From Pseudoalteromonas luteoviolacea (GTDB taxonomy: Bacteria; Pseudomonadota; Gammaproteobacteria; Enterobacterales; Alteromonadaceae), in contig NZ_MAUJ01000003.1 in assembly GCF_001696455.1 (NCBI RefSeq), forward strand, positions 262,735 to 326,734: DNA of 64,000 bases, given 5' to 3'. A program made the position numbers and the translations under genes. Positions 1 to 9,114 of this stretch are shown here, piece after piece. Each line of letters opens with the position of its first letter. Within the stretch, counting starts at the first letter, position 1. The notes beneath the pieces were generated by a model, which searched no databases, had not been told where the DNA came from, and was given only the letters and a program-made list of their open reading frames with translations.

Positions 1-904
1 GTACCCTATCAAACTTTTCTTTTTGCCTTTTAATAGTCTTATTATTTTGAATAAGTCGAGTTTCAATAACATGTGCACCCGCCCGTTTAGCTCGCTTTTT
101 CAACGTATCTAGTTTGTGCTCGTGAATGTCTAGGGATAATACTCGACCTTTATTTTTGAGTAGTGCAGCTATGTGTAAGCTCTTGCCACCAGCCCCTGCA
201 CACGCATCTACGACCTTCATGCCGGGCTTTAACTCAAGAAGCGGAACTATCTGCTGAGAACCCGCATCTTGCATTTCAAACTGGCCCGATTGAAATGCAT
301 CAGTACGGAACAAGTATCCCATTTGCTTCACTTCAAGCGCATCGGTTACTCCTCCAACAGGTATAGCTTTAATACCTTGCTTTGACAGCGCTTTTGCGAC
401 CGATTCAGCGTCGGCTTTTAAGCCATTCACGCGAATAAAGTTACTCGCACTTTGATTAAGCGCTTTGGCAACCGTTGGCCATTCACTTTCTAACTCTTGC
501 TGTGCTCTCTCATGCAGCCATCGCGGCATGCTTAGTTGGATGTCCAACGGCGCATCTTCAAGCGCTTGTTGGATATCTGACGCGCAGAATGTCTCTAACT
601 CAGGGTAGTCGGGCACTTGACCTTCTTGCAAAAATGTCAAAGCTCCCCATAAATGCCAAACATCTTCTATGGTGCAGTCGCCAATCGCATCCACTCGTGA
701 TTTGCGTCCTGTTAGCCAACATAATTTGCGACTGAACCGGATCAAGTTGTATAGAGTTGTAACAAAGTATGCTCTTTGTTCCAATGTCCAACCACCGTTG
801 GCAGCCAAGTGTTGTTGAATAACTTTATCAGCGTATTGCTCCAAAGTTACAGCCTGTAAGAATGCAGTATGCAAGCAATCTAGCAATTGGCGGGTTATTG
901 TCAC
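1..904 (-). CDS. RsmB/NOP-family RNA (cytosine-5) methyltransferase, 3' end outside window
   Basis: The open frame runs leftward from a GTG at 904-902 and leaves the window at base 1, so only about 301 N-terminal residues are visible. An alpha-helical N-terminal part (about 1-150, recalling the NusB-like region of this family) is followed by the Rossmann methyltransferase domain. SAM motif I reads VVDACAGAGGKSLHIAALL (about residues 227-246), the form typical of RsmB/RsmF/NOP2 m5C methyltransferases. It is followed by LSLDIHEHKL, the SAM-ribose acidic loop. The catalytic Cys motifs should lie beyond the window edge. A weak AAGAGAG precedes the GTG; no better start was seen. The exact rRNA or tRNA target cannot be told from this fragment. 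Confidence 0.85.
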   Translation of the reverse strand, partial: MTITRQLLDCLHTAFLQAVTLEQYADKVIQQHLAANGGWTLEQRAYFVTTLYNLIRFSRKLCWLTGRKSRVDAIGDCTIEDVWHLWGALTFLQEGQVPDYPELETFCASDIQQALEDAPLDIQLSMPRWLHERAQQELESEWPTVAKALNQSASNFIRVNGLKADAESVAKALSKQGIKAIPVGGVTDALEVKQMGYLFRTDAFQSGQFEMQDAGSQQIVPLLELKPGMKVVDACAGAGGKSLHIAALLKNKGRVLSLDIHEHKLDTLKKRAKRAGAHVIETRLIQNNKTIKRQKEKFDRV

Positions 905-1219
905 GGTCGTTCTCTCTTTACAAGTTTAAGGCGCGGATTGTAACGCTTTTCATTATTTGACTCCACTTAATGCCATACATTTGGCCGGATTAAATCACAA
1001 AAATTTACATCCTGAGCATTGAGCATATTCACTTCCTTCCCTAGCATGGATGAAATAATAAAAAGATAAGTTGGGCTAACTTGGCACATTGGCACATTGG
1101 CACGAATATGCACTTGCTTACTGGCAAATATATTCAAGTGCGTAACCTAAACAGTCATGTATAGCATCGCCACTTAAATAATATACCGACTAAAAATCAA
1201 TAGGATTTTGAGGATCACG
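905..1219. other. Divergent intergenic region
   Basis: About 315 bases separate the leftward methyltransferase from the rightward FG-GAP gene. No coding frame with a ribosome binding site was found. It must hold both promoters. The only structured element seen is the short TTGGCACA tandem repeat at 1081-1103. Confidence 0.6.
1081..1103 (+). repeat. Three tandem copies of an 8-bp unit (TTGGCACA)
   Basis: The unit TTGGCACA occurs twice in full and a third time as TTGGCAC, about 120 bases upstream of the FG-GAP gene start. The unit resembles the -24 box of sigma-54 promoters, but no GC lies at the required ten-base spacing. It may be a slipped-strand repeat or a regulator site; the function is unknown. 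Confidence 0.6.
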
Positions 1220-2605
1220 ATGATGAAATCAACATTACTACTTTCAGTTAGTTTTATTTTCGCAAGTCAGCTGTACGCTTCTCCTATGTCGCTGAAGCTA
1301 AAAACTAAAAGCCCACTGCAGCTTACTGATTCACCCATTGTGTTTGCACTTAACAAGGATGCCAAGCAACTAGAACGTATTGATTTAAGTACCGGTCAAT
1401 CCACGGTGATCCAAGCAAGCAAAAACGCTAAAGGGTTTCACTTTGGTCATATTGCCAATCGACAAAGCATTCAAGCCTTTATTATTGATGAAAAAGGGGT
1501 CTATTTAGCGACTAATAAAAGCTCGACGCGTATTATCAAGTCAGAGAGCTTACTAACACGATTACAAATAGATGATTTTAAAAAAATTGACTTTGTTTTG
1601 GATGTAAATAATGACGGCTTAAGTGATATCTATCTGCCCGGGTTTACACACAGTGAACTGTATATTCAACAGCCTGACGGCCTGTTTAACAAACATCAAT
1701 TTAAATATTCTTTACCACTTAGAGCTCATAATTACAGCGACAGAATGGAAGTAAGCACAAACTTCTATTCACTCCCTACCATTCACGACTTTGACAAAGA
1801 CGGTAAATTAGATCTTGTGTTTCGTACCCGTGAAAATGTCTCGGTGCTTTACGCGAATGAGAGCGGATTTAAAAGTCACATAGAGCATATTCATTTACCA
1901 ACTTCATTTGGTAAAACAGATAATAATGCGATTCGTACGACGCATGAGCTGCTAGATATTAATCAAGATGGTAATTTAGACTTGATCACCAGAACTCGAC
2001 CAATCACAGAGGGCATATCGGCACTTGAAGCCAAAATAGAGTACGATCTATATTTAGGTCAACCAAAAGGGTTTAATTCTGGCGCAATCAAATTACCGCA
2101 TACAATTGGTGCGGGTGGCATGCGTATAGAGTATGACTTTGATGGTGACGGCTTGCTCGACCTACAAACACTGAGTGTCGATATTGGACTCACCACGATT
2201 GCAGCAATGGCACTTGGTGGGGGGAAAGCCGATGTCGATGTCGAAATGCATTTTTTTAAACAGCACCCTCACACACTCTTTGCAAAAAAGCCAAGTACAG
2301 AAAAAGAGGTTGAATTAGAAATTGATATGAAGCGCTCAATGCGTGGAATCCCCTTCTACACTGGCGATCTAAATGGCGACAATAAACACGATATTGTGTT
2401 CAAATCTGGAGATAAGACGCTAAACATTTACTATGGTACGAGTGACAACTTACTCAAAAAAGAACGTAGAAAGATCAATAAAAAGCTGCCTGAAAATGCC
2501 AACGATATCGTCTTAGTTGATATTGACGGGAATGGTAAAGAAGACTTTATATTCAAGTACGCAGACGAAGCTGGCCAAGTTAGATTGGAAACCCTGCTAA
2601 ATTGA
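1220..2605 (+). CDS. Secreted FG-GAP/VCBS-repeat protein
   Basis: A 461-residue protein starting at the ATG-ATG pair (1220), chosen because TGAGG lies six bases upstream; an in-frame TTG at 1208 lacks such a site. Residues 1 to about 20 form a signal peptide ending near SQLYA. The body carries several calcium-loop repeats of the FG-GAP/VCBS type, including DVNNDGLSD, DFDKDGKLD, DINQDGNLD, DFDGDGLLD, DLNGDNKHD and DIDGNGKED. These predict a Ca-binding beta-propeller that is exported. No catalytic domain was seen, so the substrate or partner is unknown. It stands alone, followed 160 bases later by an unrelated lipoprotein. Confidence 0.8.
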   Translation: MMKSTLLLSVSFIFASQLYASPMSLKLKTKSPLQLTDSPIVFALNKDAKQLERIDLSTGQSTVIQASKNAKGFHFGHIANRQSIQAFIIDEKGVYLATNKSSTRIIKSESLLTRLQIDDFKKIDFVLDVNNDGLSDIYLPGFTHSELYIQQPDGLFNKHQFKYSLPLRAHNYSDRMEVSTNFYSLPTIHDFDKDGKLDLVFRTRENVSVLYANESGFKSHIEHIHLPTSFGKTDNNAIRTTHELLDINQDGNLDLITRTRPITEGISALEAKIEYDLYLGQPKGFNSGAIKLPHTIGAGGMRIEYDFDGDGLLDLQTLSVDIGLTTIAAMALGGGKADVDVEMHFFKQHPHTLFAKKPSTEKEVELEIDMKRSMRGIPFYTGDLNGDNKHDIVFKSGDKTLNIYYGTSDNLLKKERRKINKKLPENANDIVLVDIDGNGKEDFIFKYADEAGQVRLETLLN

Positions 2606-2766
2606 CGACATAGTTTAAGTGGGCTGGTTCCATAAAATATGGTTTTCTCAGCCACACTCGCGTCTATATGTTATTTTTCATAAACAATTGATTTTAGTTT
2701 AAAAATTAACCAATATGATATATGGTTCACTTTCAGGAAAATTCATACCACGAAAGGAACTGTACT

Positions 2767-4116
2767 ATGGAATTGAAATACAATGGCTTATTTTTAGCAA
2801 CGGCTGCGGCACTGTACTTAACCGGCTGTGGAGGCAGCAATAGTAGCGATACGCCACCCGCTACAGAGAGGCCTACCCCACCTCCGACTGTTTTCTCCAC
2901 GCTCTCATTAAAGGCTTTACAACAAAATAGCTGTGGCAATTTGCCCGTCGTAGCTGATGTGGTGTTTCATAAGGCGAACGGAGAATTTATTTCCAGCCAG
3001 CAAACGCAGGCAGATGGTACTTTACAGTCTACAATCCCGTTAGATGCGCAACATGCTTCATTTGTTTACAGATCGAACAATGATAAAGGCGACAAGTATT
3101 TACAAATCCAATCGGTATTAAATATTAAAAATGGGTTTGAAGTCGATGCACTTGTATTTAAAAACTACGACGACTGTGGATGCAATGCCATCAATTATAA
3201 TCTAGAAGCATTACGTGCTGAAGTACCTGACCACCAGTTATACGGGGCTAGCGTTTTACCAATACGACTTGGAGATGCGGCAGACGAAGCAAAACTATGT
3301 GCCGATGCGCAGCAGCAGTTACTATTTACCCGCTATGAGGATACGAGAAAAGGCGCCATATTTGATACTTCACAGCCTACGACAATTACGCTTTCAGATG
3401 CAGAGTTTACAGCTGCAGGGACACTATTAGATTTTGGTGACCACACTTTTGAACCCAGAGAGCTCATTTCTTTGTCATCGTATATTGGCAACGTGCAGGT
3501 TTACAATGAACACGTAAATGAAGCCCGTTACAATCATGAGTCATACAAAGAGCAAAACGGTCTTGTGATATTCAATGATCTCAATACCGTAAACTATGTA
3601 TCAACATCCAGATTTAATGAAACAAATGGCTTTGGTATTTCAGTTTCAACAAACTCTTATGCAGTCAGCAAAGTAGGCAGTGAAGGTAAGTTTATTGAAA
3701 CGCCGCACATCACCGATGATGAAAACCTCGTACGCGGTTATCAGATTTTAGCCGAATCAATGGCCGACGAAAGTGGCAACGATGTTGCCATAATCAACTT
3801 TAGTGGCGCAGATGAGAGAATTAACACAGCTTCTTTTACTCTCGATTGGGAAGACGCCCAACAAGGTACTGCAAAATGGCAAATTATAACGGACGGTGAT
3901 GACTCCATACCAAACTTAATGTTTGGAGATATCATTCCAGAAGATAGTGTTACGCCTATAAATATGTCCATAAATATTACACTGCTTGCACTAAATTCTG
4001 AGCTGAGCTTTGAAGACATGAGAGAAGCCATGATAGAAAGCCAAGAGAGCTTTGAAAAGCGTGTTGAATCAAAGCTATATGATGGGGCTGCAGTTTATTC
4101 TATAACTGCCGAATAA
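2767..4116 (+). CDS. Hypothetical lipoprotein
   Basis: A 449-residue protein. The ATG at 2767 is preferred over 2722 because AAGGA sits eight bases upstream and the signal peptide then begins properly. The N-terminus is a lipoprotein signal with lipobox LTGC (Cys 21), followed by a flexible GGSNSSD segment and a Pro/Thr-rich linker. No Asp follows the Cys, so outer-membrane sorting is expected. The mature part has an early Cys (NSCGNL) and a DDCGCN cluster that may form disulfides. I do not recognise the domain. It ends just before a strong bidirectional hairpin shared with the convergent chitinase. Confidence 0.7.
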   Translation: MELKYNGLFLATAAALYLTGCGGSNSSDTPPATERPTPPPTVFSTLSLKALQQNSCGNLPVVADVVFHKANGEFISSQQTQADGTLQSTIPLDAQHASFVYRSNNDKGDKYLQIQSVLNIKNGFEVDALVFKNYDDCGCNAINYNLEALRAEVPDHQLYGASVLPIRLGDAADEAKLCADAQQQLLFTRYEDTRKGAIFDTSQPTTITLSDAEFTAAGTLLDFGDHTFEPRELISLSSYIGNVQVYNEHVNEARYNHESYKEQNGLVIFNDLNTVNYVSTSRFNETNGFGISVSTNSYAVSKVGSEGKFIETPHITDDENLVRGYQILAESMADESGNDVAIINFSGADERINTASFTLDWEDAQQGTAKWQIITDGDDSIPNLMFGDIIPEDSVTPINMSINITLLALNSELSFEDMREAMIESQESFEKRVESKLYDGAAVYSITAE

Positions 4117-4130
4117 CGTATATTGTTGTC

Positions 4131-4160
4131 AAAGGGGAAGCCGCTTGGCTTCCCCTCTAA
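4131..4160. terminator. Bidirectional rho-independent terminator
   Basis: A perfect 9-bp GC-rich stem (GGGGAAGCC 4134-4142, loop GCTT, GGCTTCCCC 4147-4155) lies between two convergent genes. AAA precedes it and a T-rich tail (CTAACTTTT) follows, so it can end the lipoprotein transcript and, less strongly, the chitinase transcript. Confidence 0.85.
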
Positions 4161-4178
4161 CTTTTACTGCCTCATAAT

Positions 4179-5648
4179 TTATGGCATTAATTTCCAAGGA
4201 CCGTTAGGGTTGGTTGGGCTTGGCGTATTACCCTGCGTCCACCATTTAGCTTCGTATATACGGCCTTCATGGCTTGCTTTGTCCCCTTTTAGGTAAACTT
4301 TCGCAGCATCCCAAGCTTTAACACCTCCTACAGGCGGTTTATCGTCAACCGGTGGTAAAGTGTCCACAGCAGTGACGCTTGGCCATCCTGTATGTGACTC
4401 ATAAAAGTTCGTAACGCACTTTTCATAATCTCCCGGAACAAGCGCTGAATAAGCCGTTTGATAGCCTACTAACTTACACTCAAATGAATGACCACCTGGT
4501 CTGTCAGAATAATGCGCCCAATTTGCTTCCCAGTTTGTGTATAGTACGCCGCTAGCCCCGTCTAAATTAAGGCTACCAAACGGGGTTTGCTGCCAGCAGG
4601 TGTTTTCTTCATCTGTTTCGATAGGGATATTGTAATAGTGTGATAACCCTTCCCAATACTTAATTCGATTTACAGGCTGCCCTTTGTAACGGTTATGCTC
4701 GCCACATTCAATGCCACCATTAATTACGTTGATCGTTGTACCAAAGCCATAGCCGATTCCCGCATTGAGCTCGACTTGAGAAGGAACCCAAGTTCTATCA
4801 ATTACATGCAACATCGCTGGTTTTGGAGCTTGAGGGGTTAAGAAGAACCAAATTGCTGACGCTAAGTTAAGCCAAGAATCTGCGACTCTACCTGGGTCGT
4901 TAAGTAAAACCGTCGCATCACCATCAAACATTACTTCTGAAAACATACCGTAGTTGAAATGGTATGACAGCTGCTTAGCGCCACGACCGAAATAACCTTG
5001 CCCAGCGCCACATGGCCAGCGACGGTTTTGCCAATCATTTTGGCCACACCCAGTGCGATAACCACCTTGTCCTTCAGACCATCCCATTTCGCGAACATGT
5101 ACCAAGGCTTGCTGCCATTCTTCCAACCCATTAGGGTTATCTGAGGTATTATCCTTTGAAATATGGCCACCTGTTTCTTGCGCAAAATGAGCAAACGCTG
5201 TCACGATAGACTTTTTACAAATAGCATCCGAGTTTCGTCCATCCGTATACGTGCCACAAAACGCAGGGAACTTACCAATCGCACGAAGAAAGCGCGTGTA
5301 AGTGTATTCTGGCGCAGCCATTTGCGTTAAGAAGTCCCATTGCGCCTGCCCAAATACGCGCTCTACACGCTTTACATTCTCAGGGTTAGCTGCAGCACCA
5401 GGCACAATCGCCTCCACGATGGTATTGCTGCGAGTCTCTAGCGCTTTTGACCATATCGCATACATAGGATCAGACGTCAGTGCATCTTCAGCGGCTTTCA
5501 GATCAACACGCGATACAACGTATCCGTTTGGGTTGTTTGGATCTGGCTGTACGTTCATAGCTTGAGCGAATGTGCTAGCACATAAAACTGGCGCACATAA
5601 CAGCGCCAGTTTAGCGAATTTGCCTACCTTAGCATTTGAAATATTCAT
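4179..5648 (-). CDS. Secreted GH19 chitinase with C-terminal chitin-binding domain
   Basis: A 489-residue exported enzyme that should hydrolyse chitin beta-1,4 bonds by the inverting GH19 mechanism. Signal peptide about 1-30 (cleavage after FAQA). The GH19 core (about 80-400) shows FAHFAQETGGH, with Glu138 in the position of the catalytic acid, and GRGAKQLSYHFNYG (about 201-214), the family substrate-cleft signature. A Pro/Asp-rich linker (TLPPVDDKPPVGG) leads to a C-terminal CBM5/12-type module (about 435-489) with aromatic residues AWDAAKVYLKGD, EAKWW and GPWKL. The order catalytic domain then CBM fits marine bacterial chitinases. Monocistronic, with about 250 bases of upstream space. Confidence 0.92.
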   Translation of the reverse strand: MNISNAKVGKFAKLALLCAPVLCASTFAQAMNVQPDPNNPNGYVVSRVDLKAAEDALTSDPMYAIWSKALETRSNTIVEAIVPGAAANPENVKRVERVFGQAQWDFLTQMAAPEYTYTRFLRAIGKFPAFCGTYTDGRNSDAICKKSIVTAFAHFAQETGGHISKDNTSDNPNGLEEWQQALVHVREMGWSEGQGGYRTGCGQNDWQNRRWPCGAGQGYFGRGAKQLSYHFNYGMFSEVMFDGDATVLLNDPGRVADSWLNLASAIWFFLTPQAPKPAMLHVIDRTWVPSQVELNAGIGYGFGTTINVINGGIECGEHNRYKGQPVNRIKYWEGLSHYYNIPIETDEENTCWQQTPFGSLNLDGASGVLYTNWEANWAHYSDRPGGHSFECKLVGYQTAYSALVPGDYEKCVTNFYESHTGWPSVTAVDTLPPVDDKPPVGGVKAWDAAKVYLKGDKASHEGRIYEAKWWTQGNTPSPTNPNGPWKLMP

Positions 5649-5898
5649 AATTTACCTTTACATGTTGTTGAAATTATTGAATTTGAAAGTCAATTTTTAT
5701 CGTTTTCAGTTACCAATTTGCGCTTGCTTATTGGCTTTAAAATTGATGAATATCAACATTCATCAATTTAACAAATATTACACATTGACATCGCTGTCAA
5801 CGTGATTTACCTAATTTTTATACAAATGGAAACTTGATTCCTGCAATTTGTACTGCAAAATAAGGAAATATTATTAATAAAAAGAACACACTACCGTC

Positions 5899-6459
5899 AT
5901 GAAGATTGAGCAATTAGAAGTACAACATTTTTCACAAGTAATTCTGTTAGGAAACTTGGTACACGGTGAGAATTATCTAGACAACGATAAACTGAAAAAA
6001 ATTTATAAGATGGGCCTTAAAGACGGCCTTAATGCGTCCTTTGTTGCACTGAATGAACAAGCGCAAGTAATAGGCTTCAGGCTCACTTATAGCGCAGGCC
6101 AATGGCCAATTGACAAATGGTGTACACCCGAAAAATGGCCTGTTAATCAACCCGATATGGCTTATTTCAAATGCATCGCGATACACCCAGACGCACAAGG
6201 TAATGGAATTGGCCCAAAACTCTTGAACGCATCTGTGCAGGTATTAAAACAACAAGGTGCTAAGGCTGGCATAGCTCACCTTTGGAAACAAAGCCCTGGA
6301 AATGGCGCTGTGAAGTATTTCACTAAAGCAGGTGGCGTACTGGTTAAACTCCATGATGATAGGTGGCTAGAAAACTGTCTAAATGAAGGTTATGAGTGCC
6401 CGATATGTGGAAACGAGTGCCACTGCCAAGCCGCTGAGATGGTGTTACGGATATCATGA
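5899..6459 (+). CDS. GNAT-family N-acetyltransferase with C-terminal Cys cluster
   Basis: A 186-residue GNAT protein. The acetyl-CoA loop region reads FKCIAIHPDAQGNGIGPKLL (about residues 93-112), matching GNAT motif A (Q/R-x-x-G-x-G/A). Beyond the usual fold the C-terminus has YECPICGNECHC, a CxxCxxxCxC cluster that could bind zinc; this is unusual for a GNAT. The stop overlaps the next start by four bases (ATGA), so it is translationally coupled to an FAD oxidoreductase and probably acts on the same small amine or amino compound. The substrate is not recognisable. The upstream ribosome site is weak. Confidence 0.8.
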   Translation: MKIEQLEVQHFSQVILLGNLVHGENYLDNDKLKKIYKMGLKDGLNASFVALNEQAQVIGFRLTYSAGQWPIDKWCTPEKWPVNQPDMAYFKCIAIHPDAQGNGIGPKLLNASVQVLKQQGAKAGIAHLWKQSPGNGAVKYFTKAGGVLVKLHDDRWLENCLNEGYECPICGNECHCQAAEMVLRIS

Positions 6460-7793
6460 GCATATACGATCCACTTTACAAACCAAACTGCCAAGGTGAG
6501 ACATTTGCACCAAGTTACTGGTCAACAACAATTCAGCTAGGTGATCCTGCGCCTCCCCCACAAACGGATCAAACTTATGATGTCATTGTCATTGGTGGGG
6601 GCTTTACAGGTTTATTAAGTGCTTTTTATCTCGCAACGCAATTCAACAAGAAGGTCTGTGTCGTAGAGGCTAACCAAGTTGGATTTGGGGCCAGCGCGAG
6701 AAACGCAGGCTTTGCTTTACCCTCTTCAGGCCGTTTAGGCGTGCTACAAATGAGCAAAAAGTGGGGAGAAGATACGGCGCTGCAAGTTTATCAAGAATAT
6801 AAAAATGCGGTAACGCGTGTTCACGAGTTAATTGAAAATCATCAGATCGATTGCGACCGCCAAGCTAATGGCTACCTAAAGATCGCGCATTCTGATAACG
6901 CACTCGAAATGCTCAAGAATGGGCTTGAGTACAGTCGAACAGTCCTGAAAGATACCTGCCTGTCTCTAATCACAAAAGATGAACTACGTGCAAACTATAT
7001 CGATATGCCAAGTAGTTATGGTGCTGTTAGAACAGGGCATGGATTTGGCCTAAACCCACTAAAATTATTGCTCGCTTACAAACGTTTAGTGCAGCAAGCT
7101 GGCGTTGATCTTTACGAGCAAAGCCTCGCTCAGCAAATCATTAAGTGTGGAGGTACCTATCAGCTTCGGGTTAATGAGGCACGATTGACTGCGCGCAAAG
7201 TGATCGTTGCTGGCAATGCTTATAACAGCAAACAAACACACCCCATTATAAATAGTCGCTATTTACCTATATTAAGCAGCATTTTAGTCACTCGCCCACT
7301 GACACAATACGAGTTGCATGCAACTGGCTTAAAAACTCACCAAGTCATGATGGATACTCGTACGTTAAAATACTACTATCGACTGCTACCAGATAACCGT
7401 CTGTTGTTTGGTGGAAGAGGTGCGGTGTTTGGCAAAGATCAAAATAAAATAAAGTATCGAAATCACCTGCAAGCCGCATTAAAAAATAGCTTTCCGGGAT
7501 TATCCCAAACTACCTGCGAGTATCACTGGCATGGTTACATTGCCGCAGCCCTAGACGATCACCCCCACATACATTGTGAGGATAACATTGCGTATGCTAT
7601 TGGTTATTGCGGCTCAGGGGTTGCATACAGTGCACAAGCAGCCTTTCGGTTAGCTCAATTGGTCTCTGGCCAGCCTGTACCTAAATTACCCATATACCAA
7701 ACTCCTGCACCTAAGTTCCCTTTTGCGACACTCAGTAGGCTAGGTCAATTTGGCTTTTACAATTTAGCTATTTTAAAAGATAAGCTCTACTGA
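6456..7793 (+). CDS. FAD-dependent oxidoreductase of the DAO/OrdL (PuuB-like) family
   Basis: A 445-residue flavoprotein. The dinucleotide-binding motif VIVIGGGFTGLLSAFYLA (about 44-61) and the following acidic VVEAN are typical of the DAO fold. ASARNAGFALPSSGRLG matches the flavin-contact loop of gamma-glutamylputrescine/sarcosine-type oxidases. The C-terminal GYCGSGVAYSAQAA is the second FAD-binding loop. No signal peptide; cytoplasmic. It overlaps the upstream GNAT by four bases. An amine or amino-acid substrate is likely from the family, but which one is not shown. Confidence 0.85.
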   Translation: MSIYDPLYKPNCQGETFAPSYWSTTIQLGDPAPPPQTDQTYDVIVIGGGFTGLLSAFYLATQFNKKVCVVEANQVGFGASARNAGFALPSSGRLGVLQMSKKWGEDTALQVYQEYKNAVTRVHELIENHQIDCDRQANGYLKIAHSDNALEMLKNGLEYSRTVLKDTCLSLITKDELRANYIDMPSSYGAVRTGHGFGLNPLKLLLAYKRLVQQAGVDLYEQSLAQQIIKCGGTYQLRVNEARLTARKVIVAGNAYNSKQTHPIINSRYLPILSSILVTRPLTQYELHATGLKTHQVMMDTRTLKYYYRLLPDNRLLFGGRGAVFGKDQNKIKYRNHLQAALKNSFPGLSQTTCEYHWHGYIAAALDDHPHIHCEDNIAYAIGYCGSGVAYSAQAAFRLAQLVSGQPVPKLPIYQTPAPKFPFATLSRLGQFGFYNLAILKDKLY

Positions 7794-7887
7794 CACACCC
7801 TGAACAAAAAATACACAAAACGTACATTAATTTTCAATATTACTCGCGTTAAATGGACTCGAAACAACTACTAACTAAGGAAAAGAA

Positions 7888-8292
7888 ATGAACAAAATGA
7901 TTGTTTTGGGTCTATTAGCTGGCCTTTCGAGCGTTGCATCTGCACAAACAATAAATCTTGAAAACGTAGATAATGGCTCTGTGGCTTTCGAAAAGGCTGA
8001 AGTAACTATCGCTGCTAACCAAGGCGTTTTTGCTTCTGGTGTTGTTACATATTACAGCCCGCGTGTATGGGTTAATGGTCGTTTACAAAGCTTCTTCGTT
8101 GGTCCAACTAATGGTAACCAATTTTGTGAAGAGCGTGGCCATAACCAAGAAGTAAGTGGCAGCACTATCAAATGTGGTGAAGACGAGTCGTCTTACGCTA
8201 ACTACGACTGGTATGGTAAGTCTTGGGTTTATAAAAGCACTGGCAGCAAGAATCAGTGCTACCAACTATATGCAACAATTAAGTGCCAGTAA
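7888..8292 (+). CDS. Small secreted Cys-containing protein
   Basis: A 134-residue protein with a clean signal peptide (MNKMIVLGLLAGLSSVASA, cleavage before QTINLEN). The ribosome site AAGGAAAAG lies just upstream of the ATG. The mature protein of about 115 residues is rich in Tyr, Trp, Asn and Ser and has four Cys (FCEERG, IKCGED, NQCYQ, IKCQ), which suggests two disulfides. I do not recognise a family. A strong terminator follows, so it is expressed alone. Confidence 0.75.
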   Translation: MNKMIVLGLLAGLSSVASAQTINLENVDNGSVAFEKAEVTIAANQGVFASGVVTYYSPRVWVNGRLQSFFVGPTNGNQFCEERGHNQEVSGSTIKCGEDESSYANYDWYGKSWVYKSTGSKNQCYQLYATIKCQ

Positions 8293-8310
8293 TATACCTG
8301 CACTTACTTT

Positions 8311-8339
8311 AAGCCCACTCAGTTAGTGGGCTTTTTTTG
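8311..8339 (+). terminator. Rho-independent terminator
   Basis: A 9-bp stem (AAGCCCACT 8311-8319, loop CAGTT, AGTGGGCTT 8325-8333) is followed directly by a T run. It ends the small secreted protein gene. Confidence 0.9.
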
Positions 8340-8390
8340 TAATAAAATTTAACCGTATAACTTTCACAAAAAGCGATAGGTTTATGAAAT

Positions 8391-8642
8391 CTATATCGTC
8401 GCTTCTGTTTTTTTGATCAATCCAAATAGCTCGTCCTTCAAATGAACACGCTCCATCTTTTTAGTATCTAAGTACTCGTCAGTTGTATTTTCAACACCAT
8501 CTTCAATACGGCGTACTTCCTTATCTAACTCATTGTACTTGTTAAACAACTTGGCAAAGTGTGTGTCATTCATCTTTAGGTGGCGAATAGTATGATGATG
8601 ATCTGGGAATTCATGTAATAAGTCGTGCTTTTCAATGCTCAT
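8391..8642 (-). CDS. YdcH/DUF465-family small protein
   Basis: An 83-residue charged helical protein. The pattern HEFPDHHHTIRHLKMND, FAKLFNKYNELDKEVRRIE, DEYLDTKKMERVHLKDEL is diagnostic of the YdcH (DUF465) family, predicted to form a helical hairpin or coiled coil. Function is unknown in the family. The start at 8642 (MSIEKHD) fits the usual family N-terminus and has AAGGA seven bases upstream. A longer start at 8681 also has AGGAG at a short distance and would add 13 residues, so the start is not settled. Confidence 0.85.
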   Translation of the reverse strand: MSIEKHDLLHEFPDHHHTIRHLKMNDTHFAKLFNKYNELDKEVRRIEDGVENTTDEYLDTKKMERVHLKDELFGLIKKTEATI

Positions 8643-9035
8643 CTGAAGGTCCTTATAAGTTAATGATTGGTCTACCTTCATTATTCTCCTAAGCTAGAAA
8701 TAGTTATTGATCTGCATCACACATTAGATTTGCAAGGTATGTAATTCTTATTTTTAATTAGTTGAGGTAGCCTTCGCAAGGCCAAAACAATTGCCCCCTG
8801 TAGATTATGCAACCTCAAATTTAAAAGGGCCGAATTTAAAAACTGACATATCACCTATATTTTTTGTGAACACGAAAAGCATGGTTTAAGGCGTGTTATT
8901 TATCAACTCTTCATGCAATTATCTTTATTATATTTCTCATCCATTTTATTATTAATAGTTTCATAACCATCAACCCTTTTATTACTCAAACTTTGGAGAA
9001 ATAAAAGTAATTATGCTCCAACACACAAAGAAACC

Positions 9036-9060
9036 AAGGGCCAGTACAGTACTGGCTCTT
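9036..9060 (-). terminator. Hairpin downstream of the peptide gene
   Basis: AAGGGCCAGT (9036-9045), loop ACAGT, ACTGGCTCTT (9051-9060) form a 10-bp stem with one G-U pair. It lies about 55 bases beyond the stop of the minus-strand peptide gene. The tail on that strand (GGTTTCTTTG) is only moderately T-rich, so termination is probable rather than sure. Confidence 0.55.
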
Positions 9061-9114
9061 AATTTAATTTGGCCTTCGTGATTTTATACACTGAGGGTAC
9101 CAATTTGTATAAAA

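Noticed and set aside
1097-1115. Sigma-54-like TGGCACG..TGC before the FG-GAP gene
   Set aside because: GG and GC are nine bases apart instead of ten, and the match is a by-product of the TTGGCACA tandem repeat.
8758-8890. Open stretch in the spacer after the YdcH gene
   Set aside because: No start codon with ribosome site and no recognisable protein pattern.
9001-9090. Rightward 22-codon frame starting ATGCTCCAACAC
   Set aside because: The ribosome-like GGAG is about 15 bases away, and the frame crosses the hairpin downstream of the peptide gene on the other strand.
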